33,977 nt of DNA from CAKUFA01 sp963618735 (lineage in GTDB: Bacteria; Bacillota; Clostridia; Christensenellales; Aristaeellaceae), in the NCBI GenBank assembly GCA_963618735.1, contig CAVEUM010000021.1, forward strand, positions 1 through 33,977. Reading direction: 5' to 3'. The translations under genes were made by a program, and so were the position numbers. The stretch's first letter is position 1, and every line of letters starts with the position of its first letter. Positions 1 through 8,260 of the stretch are shown here, one piece after another. Under the pieces are notes generated by a model. That model was given only the letters and a program-made list of their open reading frames with translations. It had not been told where the DNA came from and did no database searches.

Positions 1-133
1 AGGCGCAGTTTGGATTCGGCAGGTTATCGCAATAACAAGGTGTCGCGTCTGAAAGAAGGATATCTTCTCTTTCTTTCTGCTGGGATAGTGCTCCTTTGGC
101 AACCCCTTTTCCCTAACTTTCCGTGAAGAACCG

Positions 134-167
134 AAAAAAGCAATGGTCATGTGACCATTGCTTTTTT
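134..167. terminator. Bidirectional intrinsic terminator
   Basis: A near-perfect inverted repeat (AAAAAAGCAATGGTCA, two-base centre, then its complement) gives a long stem flanked by six A on one side and six T on the other. It can therefore stop transcription from either direction. It lies about 57 bases beyond the stop of the foldase gene on the minus strand. A gene converging from the left edge could also use it. Confidence 0.85.
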
Positions 168-175
168 CAAAGGAT

Positions 176-212
176 GTGCGGGAGCAGCTCTTTCGTGAGC
201 GATCTCCCGCAC
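176..212 (-). terminator. Second hairpin downstream of the foldase gene
   Basis: The arms GTGCGGGAG (176-184) and CTCCCGCAC (204-212) pair perfectly, and an inner GCTC/GAGC pair extends the structure. It begins 11 bases after the foldase stop codon. There is no good T-run on the minus strand directly after it, so it is more likely a 3' stabilising hairpin, with the element at 134-167 doing the actual termination. Confidence 0.5.
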
Positions 213-223
213 AATAATTTTTC

Positions 224-1576
224 TTACTCAACAGACAGAGCTTCGATGTCGCCCGTGTACTCGATGGTGGAAACGGAGCGCCATGCGTTCATGGTGGAAG
301 AGAAGGCATCGTTTTCCTTGGTGGACAGCAGGCTGCTCTTCAGGGTTTCCTTGATGTCATCGGTCAGCTCCACAGCGCCGGCGGGAATGTCACGCAGGTA
401 GTACACGATGTACACACCATAGCTGCCCAGCACAGGCTCGGAAACGTCGCCCACATTCTCCACAGAGAAGGCGGCCTTCACGAAGGCAGAGTCCCAAATG
501 ACGCTGTCCTGATGCACGCTGTAGCCTTCGGAAGCATAGGGCTCGGACTGCATGCCCGGGTCAGAACCATACTCAGCAATCAGGTCGGCAAAGGGCGTGC
601 CATCGGCCAGTTTCTGATTGATTTCATCGATGGTGGGCTGCACAGAAGCGATGATGGCATCGTAAGCAGCATCCACATCAGCCTGGGTCACAGGGGTCTC
701 GGTCTCAGCAGCCTCCACATCGGTAGCGGTAGCTTCAGTGGATTCGCTGTCAGCAGCTTCTTCCTGCTCTTCCAGCTTAGCAGCCAGGTCTTCATAGGTC
801 TGCAGCAGATCATCATCCACGGTCAGCAGAATCTGGGTGATGCCGCGATATCCTTCGGGCACATAGTAAGAGGTGTAGCCATAGTACTGGGTCAGATATT
901 CGTAGTAAGCCACATTGCCTTCATAGGAGGCCTTGTCGCTTTCCACCTGCTCATCGAAAGCAGTCTGGATTTCGTCATCCGTCACTTCCACGCCCTCGAT
1001 CATCTTGTCGCGGACACGGTTGTAAACTTCTTCTTCGATGGTGCTCTGCATCATCACTTCTTCAGTGTAGCCCATGGCTTCCAGGGCAGCCAGAGCGCTG
1101 GTCTTGGCAGCCAGCTTTTCCTCATCGGTAGACTCATCGGTCAATCCGCCGTAGTAGGACACATAGCTATCCACCAGGCTGTTCCAGGTCTCGGTGTTGC
1201 TGGCCGTCAGAGCTTCCATTTCTTCATCGGTGAACTGATCCAGACCCCACTCGGCGGCCTTCTGATCCATCAGCTCATACTGGATGGCATAATCCAGAGC
1301 AATCTGGTTGATCGCCTTCACATTTTCTTCGGTGGTGGTATCATAACCATACTGGCTATAGGTGTAGGACAGGTTGGAAGCGATGTTATCCACCGTCTCA
1401 CGGATCACGTCCTTACCGTTCACAACAGCCATTACATCGGTAGGGGAAGTGGTAGTTTCCGTGGTAGCCGCATCCGTATCGGTAGCAGCAGCATCGGTAT
1501 CCTCAGCCACTGCGGCGGAAGTGGCGCCCAGCATCAGTGCCAGCACCAGTGCCAGCAGGCGGGTCATCTTCTTCAT
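224..1576 (-). CDS. Exported parvulin-type peptidyl-prolyl isomerase (PrsA/SurA-like foldase)
   Basis: About 450 residues from the ATG at 1576, which has AAAGGA about ten bases upstream. A farther ATG at 1603 would only add a charged extension in front of the signal peptide. Residues 1-24 are a signal peptide ending AVA before ED, with no lipobox cysteine. The middle (about 48-235) is an acidic, helical SurA-N-like chaperone region beginning MAVVNG. The C-terminal part (about 243-395) is a parvulin (rotamase) domain: ITQILLTV, then DGTPFADLIAEYGSDPG, then FSVENVGDVSEPV and YGVYIVYY. It would help secreted proteins fold outside the membrane. Oddity: an insertion of about 60 residues, rich in Glu, Ala and Thr (about 253-312), splits the first strand of the parvulin domain from the rest. 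PrsA of Gram-positives is normally a lipoprotein; this one is not. The family assignment is fairly secure; the client proteins are unknown. Confidence 0.82.
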   Translation of the reverse strand: MKKMTRLLALVLALMLGATSAAVAEDTDAAATDTDAATTETTTSPTDVMAVVNGKDVIRETVDNIASNLSYTYSQYGYDTTTEENVKAINQIALDYAIQYELMDQKAAEWGLDQFTDEEMEALTASNTETWNSLVDSYVSYYGGLTDESTDEEKLAAKTSALAALEAMGYTEEVMMQSTIEEEVYNRVRDKMIEGVEVTDDEIQTAFDEQVESDKASYEGNVAYYEYLTQYYGYTSYYVPEGYRGITQILLTVDDDLLQTYEDLAAKLEEQEEAADSESTEATATDVEAAETETPVTQADVDAAYDAIIASVQPTIDEINQKLADGTPFADLIAEYGSDPGMQSEPYASEGYSVHQDSVIWDSAFVKAAFSVENVGDVSEPVLGSYGVYIVYYLRDIPAGAVELTDDIKETLKSSLLSTKENDAFSSTMNAWRSVSTIEYTGDIEALSVE

Positions 1577-1624
1577 GATCAGCAGATCCTTTCTTTTTCG
1601 CATTTTTCTCCTGCGAATGACTCT

Positions 1625-1653
1625 ATTATGTCACTTTTTTCTTCTTCATGCAA
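1625..1653 (-). promoter_or_regulatory. Sigma-A promoter of the foldase gene
   Basis: On the minus strand, TTGCAT (1653-1648), a 17-base spacer and CATAAT (1630-1625) lie about 50 bases before the chosen start. Just upstream of the -35 are two CTTAAG palindromes (1657-1662 and 1668-1673) separated by five bases, a possible operator. Confidence 0.6.
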
Positions 1654-1732
1654 CCACTTAAGCTATTCTTAAGGCAAATGTTACACCCTGTTCACATTTG
1701 TTCACGCATCCATCACACAAGGAGACAGCAAA

Positions 1733-1778
1733 GCGGCCACGAAAAAGCGAACTGCCCTTCCGTGGCCGCCTGTTTTTT
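1733..1778. terminator. Hairpin at the end of the first opp operon
   Basis: GCGGCCACG (1733-1741) pairs with CGTGGCCGC (1761-1769). It lies just past the stop of the small membrane protein gene on the minus strand. The good T-run (1773-1778) is on the plus-strand side; on the minus strand only TTTGCTGTCT follows. Its position suits the end of the minus-strand operon, but the polarity is imperfect. Confidence 0.55.
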
Positions 1779-2199
1779 ATCGAACCATGTAAAACCGAAT
1801 CATGAAATACACCGCGGGAATGGTCAGCACAAGGCCTGTGAAGAAGAGGAAGGAATAGCCCTTCACCTTCTTTTTTTCCTTGCGGCGCTTGTATTCGGGA
1901 TACTTGACGTATTCCGACTTGATAAAGGGAAGCAGAATCTCCCTTGTGCGTCGCAGGCTGTAGGTGACGCCTGTGAACGCGCCTCGATTGTACACATTCA
2001 CCAGCGCCGCGCAAAGCATGAGCGACACGCCGGGGATAGTGAACGCATCACACAGAATGCGATACCGTTCCGCATCGGTCTCTGCGCTGGAGTAGCCATA
2101 ATTGTTCAGGATAATCATCAGCAGCCCTACGCCCACGATGAGGCTGACAACGTATCCCGTAATCATGGTAACGATTTTCGTTTTCCTGTTCTCGCTCAA
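1777..2199 (-). CDS. Small three-helix membrane protein at the end of the opp operon (DUF3899-like)
   Basis: 140 residues. Three hydrophobic segments are visible (about 9-31, 48-66 and 114-136), separated by a basic cytoplasmic-looking loop around residues 80-112 (RRTREILLPF, then EYKRRKEKKK). The ATG overlaps the stop of the upstream oppF by four bases (ATGA), so the two are translationally coupled and this is the last gene of the first importer operon. The layout and sequence recall the DUF3899 family of small integral membrane proteins; I am only moderately sure of that label. No catalytic motif is visible. The coupling suggests a membrane accessory of the importer, for example in assembly or stability. 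That role is inference, not something seen in the sequence. Confidence 0.7.
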   Translation of the reverse strand: MSENRKTKIVTMITGYVVSLIVGVGLLMIILNNYGYSSAETDAERYRILCDAFTIPGVSLMLCAALVNVYNRGAFTGVTYSLRRTREILLPFIKSEYVKYPEYKRRKEKKKVKGYSFLFFTGLVLTIPAVYFMIRFYMVR

Positions 2200-3443
2200 A
2201 GTCCGAATTCCTCTTTATACTTGCGCTCCTCGGAGTCGCTGCAGTAGACAAAGTGTCCGGGGCAGACCTCACGGAGAGAGGGCTTTTCCACGCTGTAGTC
2301 ATGATCCTTCAGAGAATTGTAGACAATTCTCGTCCGTTCACGCTCGGTATACGGGTCAGGAAGAGGAATAGCGGAAAGCAGGGAACGGGTGTAGGGATGC
2401 ATGGGATGGGCGAAGAGCTCGTCCGTTTCTGCCAGCTCCACCATCTTGCCGTAGTACATGACGCCAATGCGGTCGGAGAAATACTTCACCACAGACAGGT
2501 CATGAGCAATGAACAGGATGGTCAGACCCAGACGGTCGCGCAGTTCATTCAGCAGGTTAATCACCTGTGCCTGAATGGACACGTCCAGTGCGGATACAGG
2601 CTCGTCGGCAATCAGCAGCTCAGGATTCATCACGATGGCACGGGCAATGCCGATACGCTGACGCTGGCCGCCGGAGAACTCGTGGGGATAGCGTCCTGCA
2701 TGCTCACGCACCAGGCCTACCAGCTCCAGCATCTCATACACCTTGTTATCGATGTACTCCTGATCCTTCACGCCCTGAATCACAAGGCCTTCGGAAATGA
2801 TTTCCTTCACGGTCATGCGGGGGTCAAGGGACGCGATGGGGTCCTGGAAAATCATCTGAATCTTGGTGATGAGCTTGGTGTGCTTCGCCACGTTCAGGTC
2901 ATGCTTGTACTTCTTGCGAAGCTCATCTGCTTCCGCGCCGGTAGCATTTTTGAGCTTTTCCTCGTACTCTGCCTTCACCTGAGCCACGCACTTTTCAGCA
3001 TATTCCTTGTCGGAATGCTTCTGGTCGTGCTTGGCGGCAGCAATCTGCTTCTTGTTTTCCGCAATGCAGGCATCGCGATTCTTCTTCGCCTCGGCGATTT
3101 TTGCATCGTTGTCTGCCTTGTGGGAAGCATTGGCGGCGGTATCTGCCTGAAGCGCCTTGATTTCATCGTCCGTGCTCTTCTTGCACTCATCAATGGCGTT
3201 CTGGTAAGAGTGGGTGCCTGCGCCGATGCGCTGACCCTCGAAGTAGATGTTGCCGGAGGTAATATCGTAGATCTTGATGATGGAACGGCCAGTGGTGGTC
3301 TTGCCGCAGCCAGATTCACCCACGAGGCCGAACACTTCGCCCTTCTTGATGTCGAAGCTCACATCATCCACGGCCTTGGTGGAGCCGAAATACTGGCACA
3401 GATGCTCCACCCGCAGCAAGGATTCATCGTTGCGGTCAGGCAT
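2196..3443 (-). CDS. oppF: Oligopeptide ABC importer ATPase, OppF/AmiF type, with charged insertion
   Basis: About 415 residues from the ATG at 3443, with GGAGG eight bases upstream. A GTG at 3452 lies inside that ribosome site. One of two ATPases powering peptide uptake on the cytoplasmic face. In the numbering of the longer frame: Walker A GESGCGKT (45-52), Q-loop FQDP (about 202-205), signature FSGGQ (259-263), Walker B with DEP (283-285), switch His near 317. The C-terminal tail (PGHFVYC region) resembles Streptococcus AmiF. Typical OppF is about 310 residues. The excess is an insertion of about 115 residues (roughly 76-192), rich in Lys, Glu, Asp and Ala and likely helical or coiled-coil, between Walker A and the Q-loop. 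All catalytic motifs are intact, so the protein should be active. Its start overlaps the oppD stop by eight bases. Confidence 0.9.
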   Translation of the reverse strand: MPDRNDESLLRVEHLCQYFGSTKAVDDVSFDIKKGEVFGLVGESGCGKTTTGRSIIKIYDITSGNIYFEGQRIGAGTHSYQNAIDECKKSTDDEIKALQADTAANASHKADNDAKIAEAKKNRDACIAENKKQIAAAKHDQKHSDKEYAEKCVAQVKAEYEEKLKNATGAEADELRKKYKHDLNVAKHTKLITKIQMIFQDPIASLDPRMTVKEIISEGLVIQGVKDQEYIDNKVYEMLELVGLVREHAGRYPHEFSGGQRQRIGIARAIVMNPELLIADEPVSALDVSIQAQVINLLNELRDRLGLTILFIAHDLSVVKYFSDRIGVMYYGKMVELAETDELFAHPMHPYTRSLLSAIPLPDPYTERERTRIVYNSLKDHDYSVEKPSLREVCPGHFVYCSDSEERKYKEEFGL

Positions 3444-5586
3444 GGGTTTCACCTCCCATACGCTTTGCCTTCATGCGTGCAATGCGGTCGGTAATGGCCT
3501 TAGGCACTTCCACCTTCGGCGCGTTGGGATGGAGCAGCCAGGTTGCCGCCTGATGCGTGTCGGACACACGGAAGAACGGCGGATGCTCCTCAAAGTCAAT
3601 CTGCATGGCGTACTTATTGCGCGCGGCAAAGGCATCGCCCTGCGGGGGATAGATCATGTTCGGCGGTGTGCCGGGGATGGCGTCCAGCTTCTCCTTGGTG
3701 TCCAAGTCGGGCATGGAGGAGAGCAGCGCCCAGGTGTAGGGGTGACGAGGATCGTAGAAGATATCCTCTGCCGTGCCGATTTCCACAATCTTGCCGGCGT
3801 ACATCACGGCGATGTTATCTGCCATGTTAGCCACCACGCCCAGGTCATGGGTGATGAAGATGATGGACAGGTTGCGCTCCTTCTTGAGCTTGTTGATCAA
3901 TTCAAGGATCTGTGCCTGAATCGTCACGTCCAGGGCGGTAGTAGGCTCATCGCAGATGAGGATATCAGGGTTTGCCGCCAGGGCGATGGCAATCACGATT
4001 CTCTGGCGCATGCCGCCGGAGAACTCGAAGGGATACTGGTTGTAGCGCAGACGAGGCTCGTGGATACCAACCTCATCCATCAGCTTAATGGCCATTTCCT
4101 TCGCCATGGTCTTCGTCACGCGATAGACAGCCAGAGAGCCTTCTGCCTTGAAGTGCTCAATGAGCTTATCGGTGCGCTCGGCAATATCAACATCCTGGGC
4201 AAGCACTTCCTTATAGCGCTCGTCAAGGCGGTCGATTACGCGCAGGATGTTTTCACGCAGCTCTTCAGGGGCATACACCACCTTCGGAACAACCTTCCAG
4301 GTGACGTTCTTGCCGCGGGCGATGAGCTTCTCACGCTTGCGGGACTGACGGGCATACCGTGCTTCTTCCTTCGGGTTTTTCTTCAGGAAGTAGAAGTAGC
4401 GGTTGATGCCGTGGGAAAGCGCTGTGCGGAAGGTGTAGGCCGCGCTGTCCTTCAGGTACTCCAGCTTATCGATGGAAGTCTCCACCGCAGCGGACACTTC
4501 ATCGCAAACCTTTTTCGCTTCACCCTTCTCAAACTCGCCGGCGTAGAACTTGCGAGCCTCTGCCAGCTTGGGCAACACGGCTTCCTTGTTCTTGCGGGCG
4601 GTGTTGTAGGAATATGCCACACCCTCGCGAGCCATTTCCACAAACTTGTCCATGAAGTTTTCCTTCAGGTATTTAGCGGAAGCAGCGTTGAGTGCTTCAA
4701 CCTCCTGATTGAGGTCTGCATTCGGGCAATAGAGCTTGTAGTAGCCCACGGAGAAGAAGTCCGGCTTCGTCTGAGACTCCACGCGGTGCATCAAAGCTTC
4801 CAGCTTTGCAAACGCCTGAGCGGCCGCAGTCTTGTTCTCCTCGGTGTCCTTGTAGCCCCTGGCAGTGTTGTGCAGCTCGGCGGTCACCTCAGCGATTTCC
4901 TTGTGGAAATCCCGTGCAAGGTTGCTCTTGTCAATGGCCTTGAGCTTGCCCTCGTACTCGTGCAGCAGTGCCTTCACATCCAGCTTCTGCTTCTTTTCAA
5001 GCTTGAAGACGTTATCTTCTGCATCTGCACGAAGATCCACGGTGCTGGTGTAGGCGTTGTTGTATTCGTTCTCCAGGCGATTGCTCTCCATGCAGAACTT
5101 TTCAAACGTGTCAAACTTCTCGTTCACAGCCGCAGCATCATACTTGCCCGAGGCAAGCACATTGCTCTTCAGCGTGTTCATCAGCCGCTTGAATTCTGCC
5201 TTGGCTTCCCTGCGGTTGGACTTATTCTTCAGCAGGGTTGCCTCGGTAATCTGCTTGCCGATCTTCACAATGGGGTTCAGAGAGGAAAGAGGGTCCTGGA
5301 AGATCATGGCGATTTTATCACCGCGGATGTGGTGGAAATCGTCCTCGCTGATCTTCAGCAGATCCTGACCATCATAGAGAATTTCGCCGCCCTCGATGAT
5401 GGTATTGCCGGCAAGGATGCCCATCATGGCCTTGGCGGTAACGGACTTGCCGGAACCAGACTCGCCCACGATGGCCAGCGTCTTGCCGCGCTCCAGGTTG
5501 AAGGAGATGTCACGAACAGCCTTGAGCGTACCGCCCTGCGTACGGAACGAAACCTTCAGATTTTTTACTTCAAGAATATTATCCAT
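3436..5586 (-). CDS. oppD: Oligopeptide ABC importer ATPase, OppD/AmiE type, with about 370-residue insertion
   Basis: 716 residues, about twice the normal 330-360. Walker A GESGSGKS (41-48), Q-loop FQDP (Q97), signature FSGGM (522-526), Walker B ILICDEPT (543-550), D-loop SALD-equivalent TALD, switch His 580. Between the Q-loop region and the signature lies an insertion of about 370 residues (roughly 121-490), dominated by Lys, Glu and Ala with heptad-like stretches. It sits in the helical subdomain that normally touches the permease. The C-terminal segment (650-660) aligns with the GCxFxxRCPxA cysteine motif of most OppD/DppD proteins but has Asp and Asn in place of the cysteines, as in Streptococcus AmiE. 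It therefore probably lacks the Fe-S cluster seen in some relatives. GGAGG precedes the ATG. The gene lies three bases after oppC and overlaps oppF. Confidence 0.9.
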   Translation of the reverse strand: MDNILEVKNLKVSFRTQGGTLKAVRDISFNLERGKTLAIVGESGSGKSVTAKAMMGILAGNTIIEGGEILYDGQDLLKISEDDFHHIRGDKIAMIFQDPLSSLNPIVKIGKQITEATLLKNKSNRREAKAEFKRLMNTLKSNVLASGKYDAAAVNEKFDTFEKFCMESNRLENEYNNAYTSTVDLRADAEDNVFKLEKKQKLDVKALLHEYEGKLKAIDKSNLARDFHKEIAEVTAELHNTARGYKDTEENKTAAAQAFAKLEALMHRVESQTKPDFFSVGYYKLYCPNADLNQEVEALNAASAKYLKENFMDKFVEMAREGVAYSYNTARKNKEAVLPKLAEARKFYAGEFEKGEAKKVCDEVSAAVETSIDKLEYLKDSAAYTFRTALSHGINRYFYFLKKNPKEEARYARQSRKREKLIARGKNVTWKVVPKVVYAPEELRENILRVIDRLDERYKEVLAQDVDIAERTDKLIEHFKAEGSLAVYRVTKTMAKEMAIKLMDEVGIHEPRLRYNQYPFEFSGGMRQRIVIAIALAANPDILICDEPTTALDVTIQAQILELINKLKKERNLSIIFITHDLGVVANMADNIAVMYAGKIVEIGTAEDIFYDPRHPYTWALLSSMPDLDTKEKLDAIPGTPPNMIYPPQGDAFAARNKYAMQIDFEEHPPFFRVSDTHQAATWLLHPNAPKVEVPKAITDRIARMKAKRMGGETHA

Positions 5587-5589
5587 GCT

Positions 5590-7155
5590 TTAATCCTCCA
5601 CATTACGCAGCGAGGGATTGAACGCATCCCGAAGGCCGTTGCCGAACAAGTTGAACGAAATCTCAAGGAGGGAGATGAAGAGTGCGGGCAGGATCATCAG
5701 GTGCGGGTAGTTCGTCCAGATGGCGCTCGCATCAGAAAGCAACGTGCCCAGGGAGGTGGCGCTGGCAGAGCCAAGCTTCACAATGCCCAGGTAGCTCAAC
5801 ATACTCTCGTTGAAGATAACGTTGGGGATGATCAGTGCGGTACTCGTTACGATGGTACCCAGGGAGTTCGGGAACACGTGCTTCCAGATGAGTCGTCTGT
5901 CCTTAGCGCCCAAGGTCTTCGCAGCAAGCACGAATTCCTGCTTCTTGAACCGATAGAACTGGGTACGCACGCGGTAGGCAATGCCGATCCAGCCGTTCAG
6001 CACGTATGCGAAGATCAGGCACGGGATAGCACCCAGCTTCGCGGACAAATGCATCTGGAACAGTGTTGCCACGATGATGAACGGGACATTGCCCAGAATG
6101 TCGGAGACACGCTCCATGATCAGGTCCACCGTGCCGCCGTAGAAGCCTTCGATGGCACCGTAAACAGTACCGATGATGAAGTTGATGACGGACACGCTGA
6201 TGGCCAGCAGCAGACTCAGACGGAGACCGCCTGCCAGACGGAGCATCAGGTCATAGCCCTGGCTGTCCGTACCGAAGATGTAGTTCGGTTCGCTGCCGTT
6301 GGTGTAGATGTAGTAGTTATAGTAGAGGACACGAATCTTGTACTGTGCGGTTTCCAGCGTGCCGCCGCCGGTGAACTCATAGTAAATGAGGTTGCCTTCG
6401 CTGTCACGCTTGTAGTTGTCCTCCAGCACCAGATCCTCCGAGTAGGCCATCTTCTTGGCCTTACCGCTGGCGGTGGTCACAGGGGTATTCTTCTTGGCCT
6501 TGTACCAGTTGTTCGCATCGGTAGAGTCCATGTTATACTCATTGTCCTCAATCAGAGGATAGAGGATATGCAGACCCGTTTCTTCCTCGAAGGCCTGGAT
6601 ATTAGCCAGCTCGGACTGCTTGATGCTCTTGTACTGGAAACCAACCGACAGGTAGGTATCCGTGCGGGCAGTCCAATAGGTCTTTTCCTTTTTGGCGGCA
6701 TCAATCTGGACATAGGTATCGCCCAGCTTGATGATGGGGCAATAGTCGCTTTCCAGTGCCTCGGCCATGGTCACATCATGACCATCCCAGTTTTCAGCGC
6801 CGGCGCCAATGCCAATGGCCTTGATCAAGCCCACCTCAGAGTAGTTGTTGTTCGTGCCGCCATCTGCGATGCCGATTTCACGCAGGCCCGAGATGCGCGG
6901 GCCCTTCTTGGCGTATGTCACGTCCATGAAGCTGTTGGCATGGTCGGTAAGGAAGGGCGCCACAAGAGAGAACAGGCAAATGAGGATGATGATCACTGCC
7001 GCCACAACGGAGGCCTTGTTCTTGCGGAAACGGATCCAAGCATCTTTGAAGTAGCCGATGGGCTTATCATCGAACTTGGTGTCGGTAAGGCGCTCGTTGA
7101 TGTTGACGAATGCAAATTTCTCAGGCGGAATTGTCTTGATATTCTTATCCGACAT
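5590..7155 (-). CDS. oppC: Oligopeptide ABC importer permease, OppC type, with large extracytoplasmic insertion
   Basis: 521 residues against about 300 for typical OppC. The N-terminal cytoplasmic tail (1-45) leads into membrane helix 1 (about 47-68). The usual GTDxxGxDxxxRxxxGxRxSL motif does not appear until about residue 295 (FGTDSQGYDLMLRLAGGLRL); in ordinary OppC it follows helix 1 within some 40 residues. Residues about 75-290 therefore form an extra domain, rich in Tyr, Asn, Asp and Glu, on the outer side of the membrane. The remaining helices and the EAA loop that docks the ATPase (about 407-430, AAKTLGAKDRRLIWKHVFPN) look normal. The start codon overlaps the oppB stop by one base (TAATG). 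The outer domain could contact the oversized binding protein; that is inference. Confidence 0.88.
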   Translation of the reverse strand: MSDKNIKTIPPEKFAFVNINERLTDTKFDDKPIGYFKDAWIRFRKNKASVVAAVIIILICLFSLVAPFLTDHANSFMDVTYAKKGPRISGLREIGIADGGTNNNYSEVGLIKAIGIGAGAENWDGHDVTMAEALESDYCPIIKLGDTYVQIDAAKKEKTYWTARTDTYLSVGFQYKSIKQSELANIQAFEEETGLHILYPLIEDNEYNMDSTDANNWYKAKKNTPVTTASGKAKKMAYSEDLVLEDNYKRDSEGNLIYYEFTGGGTLETAQYKIRVLYYNYYIYTNGSEPNYIFGTDSQGYDLMLRLAGGLRLSLLLAISVSVINFIIGTVYGAIEGFYGGTVDLIMERVSDILGNVPFIIVATLFQMHLSAKLGAIPCLIFAYVLNGWIGIAYRVRTQFYRFKKQEFVLAAKTLGAKDRRLIWKHVFPNSLGTIVTSTALIIPNVIFNESMLSYLGIVKLGSASATSLGTLLSDASAIWTNYPHLMILPALFISLLEISFNLFGNGLRDAFNPSLRNVED

Positions 7156-8114
7156 TACTTCTCCCCCATTCTGATACGAGGATCAATAAATCCGTAGCTG
7201 AGGTCCATTACGATGCCGGCGAGCAGGCCGATGAATGTGTAGAACACGCAGTCGATCATGAACACGTCGTAGTCCAGCAGATTCAGAGACTTTATGTAGA
7301 GCTGTCCAACGCCAGGCACGGCGAAGATCTGCTCGATGATCATCGAGCCGCCCAGCAGACCCACGAACTCCGAAAGGATGGAGGGCAGGATCGGCACGAA
7401 GGCATTCTTCAGCGCGTGACGAGCCGTCGCCTGTGCGCGGGTCAGACCCTTCGCGCGGGCAAGCAGCATATAGTCAGAGGTCAGTGCTTCCGTCAGCTCG
7501 GCACGAACAAAGCGGGTATAACCTGCAATGGAGCCGAAAGACAGAGCGATGATGGCAGGAATCATACTGACGAACATCTTCCAGGTGAAGTAGCTGCCGC
7601 CAGCGTCTGCCAGGGAATACATGGTCAACGGCAGCCAGCCCAGCTTGAAGTACAGGAAGTACTGCACCAGGAAGGCATACACGTAGCTCGGGACGGAAAT
7701 GAACACCATGACCAATGTACTGATCAGGGAGTCGTCCCACTTATTTTTCCGAATAGCAGCATAGATGCCAAACAGTATGCCGATAGGAACGGAAAAAATC
7801 ATTGAGTAGAAATTGATGAGAACCGTAGGCAGAAGCCGATCTCCCAGCACCTGCGCTGCGGGCGTACGATAGGACACGTTCCAGGAGGTACCAAAGTCCC
7901 ACTTGGTTACGATGTTCTTCACGTAGATGAAGAACTGCGTCATCAGAGGCTCGTCATAGCCCAGTGCTTCCCAGCGTTCCTCAATGGCGGCTTTTTGAAT
8001 CTTGTCCGTGGGCATTTCTCTGGGCAGAACACGGATCAGCAGAAAGGTAATCAGCGTGATGATCGAGAAGGTCACCAGCATCAAACCCAGACGCTTCAAT
8101 ACATACTTTGTCAC
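7155..8114 (-). CDS. oppB: Oligopeptide ABC importer permease, OppB type
   Basis: 319 residues, normal length for OppB, starting with GTG at 8114 behind AAAGGAG. It has an N-terminal membrane helix, then a periplasm-facing loop containing the family sequence WDFGTSW. Further membrane helices follow, with an EAA loop (ARAKGLTRAQATARHALKNA) and the C-terminal FxxPGVGQL-type motif (AVPGVGQLYIKSLNLLDYDV). With OppC it forms the peptide channel. It is the only component of this system without an insertion. It is second in the transcript, after oppA and an intergenic hairpin, and is followed directly by oppC. Confidence 0.92.
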   Translation of the reverse strand: MTKYVLKRLGLMLVTFSIITLITFLLIRVLPREMPTDKIQKAAIEERWEALGYDEPLMTQFFIYVKNIVTKWDFGTSWNVSYRTPAAQVLGDRLLPTVLINFYSMIFSVPIGILFGIYAAIRKNKWDDSLISTLVMVFISVPSYVYAFLVQYFLYFKLGWLPLTMYSLADAGGSYFTWKMFVSMIPAIIALSFGSIAGYTRFVRAELTEALTSDYMLLARAKGLTRAQATARHALKNAFVPILPSILSEFVGLLGGSMIIEQIFAVPGVGQLYIKSLNLLDYDVFMIDCVFYTFIGLLAGIVMDLSYGFIDPRIRMGEK

Positions 8115-8260
8115 CGATACTCACTCCTTTGGGCAGCCGGCGGGATTTTTGTTTTCCGGAAAACCGGACGGCAGATTGCGCACCCGAATGATTCAGAAAA
8201 CGCTTGCGCGGCGAGTCCTGAAATTGAGCAGCGGGTGAACTGAACTGAAAACCACCGAAA

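Noticed and set aside
1..126. A frame open from the left edge to a stop at 124-126, right before a bidirectional terminator
   Set aside because: It could be the tail of a converging gene, but about 41 residues with no recognisable motif are too little to support a call.
3436..5586. OppD as two genes wrongly joined, or a frameshifted fusion
   Set aside because: The frame is continuous. The catalytic motifs before and after the insertion are in the right order, and no internal start with a ribosome site is evident.
3274..7197. A 1307-codon open frame on the plus strand, antisense to oppF, oppD, oppC and the end of oppB
   Set aside because: It is a shadow of the opp genes. The coding strands rarely use TTA, CTA and TCA codons, so one antisense frame stays open. 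It lacks a ribosome site and recognisable domains.
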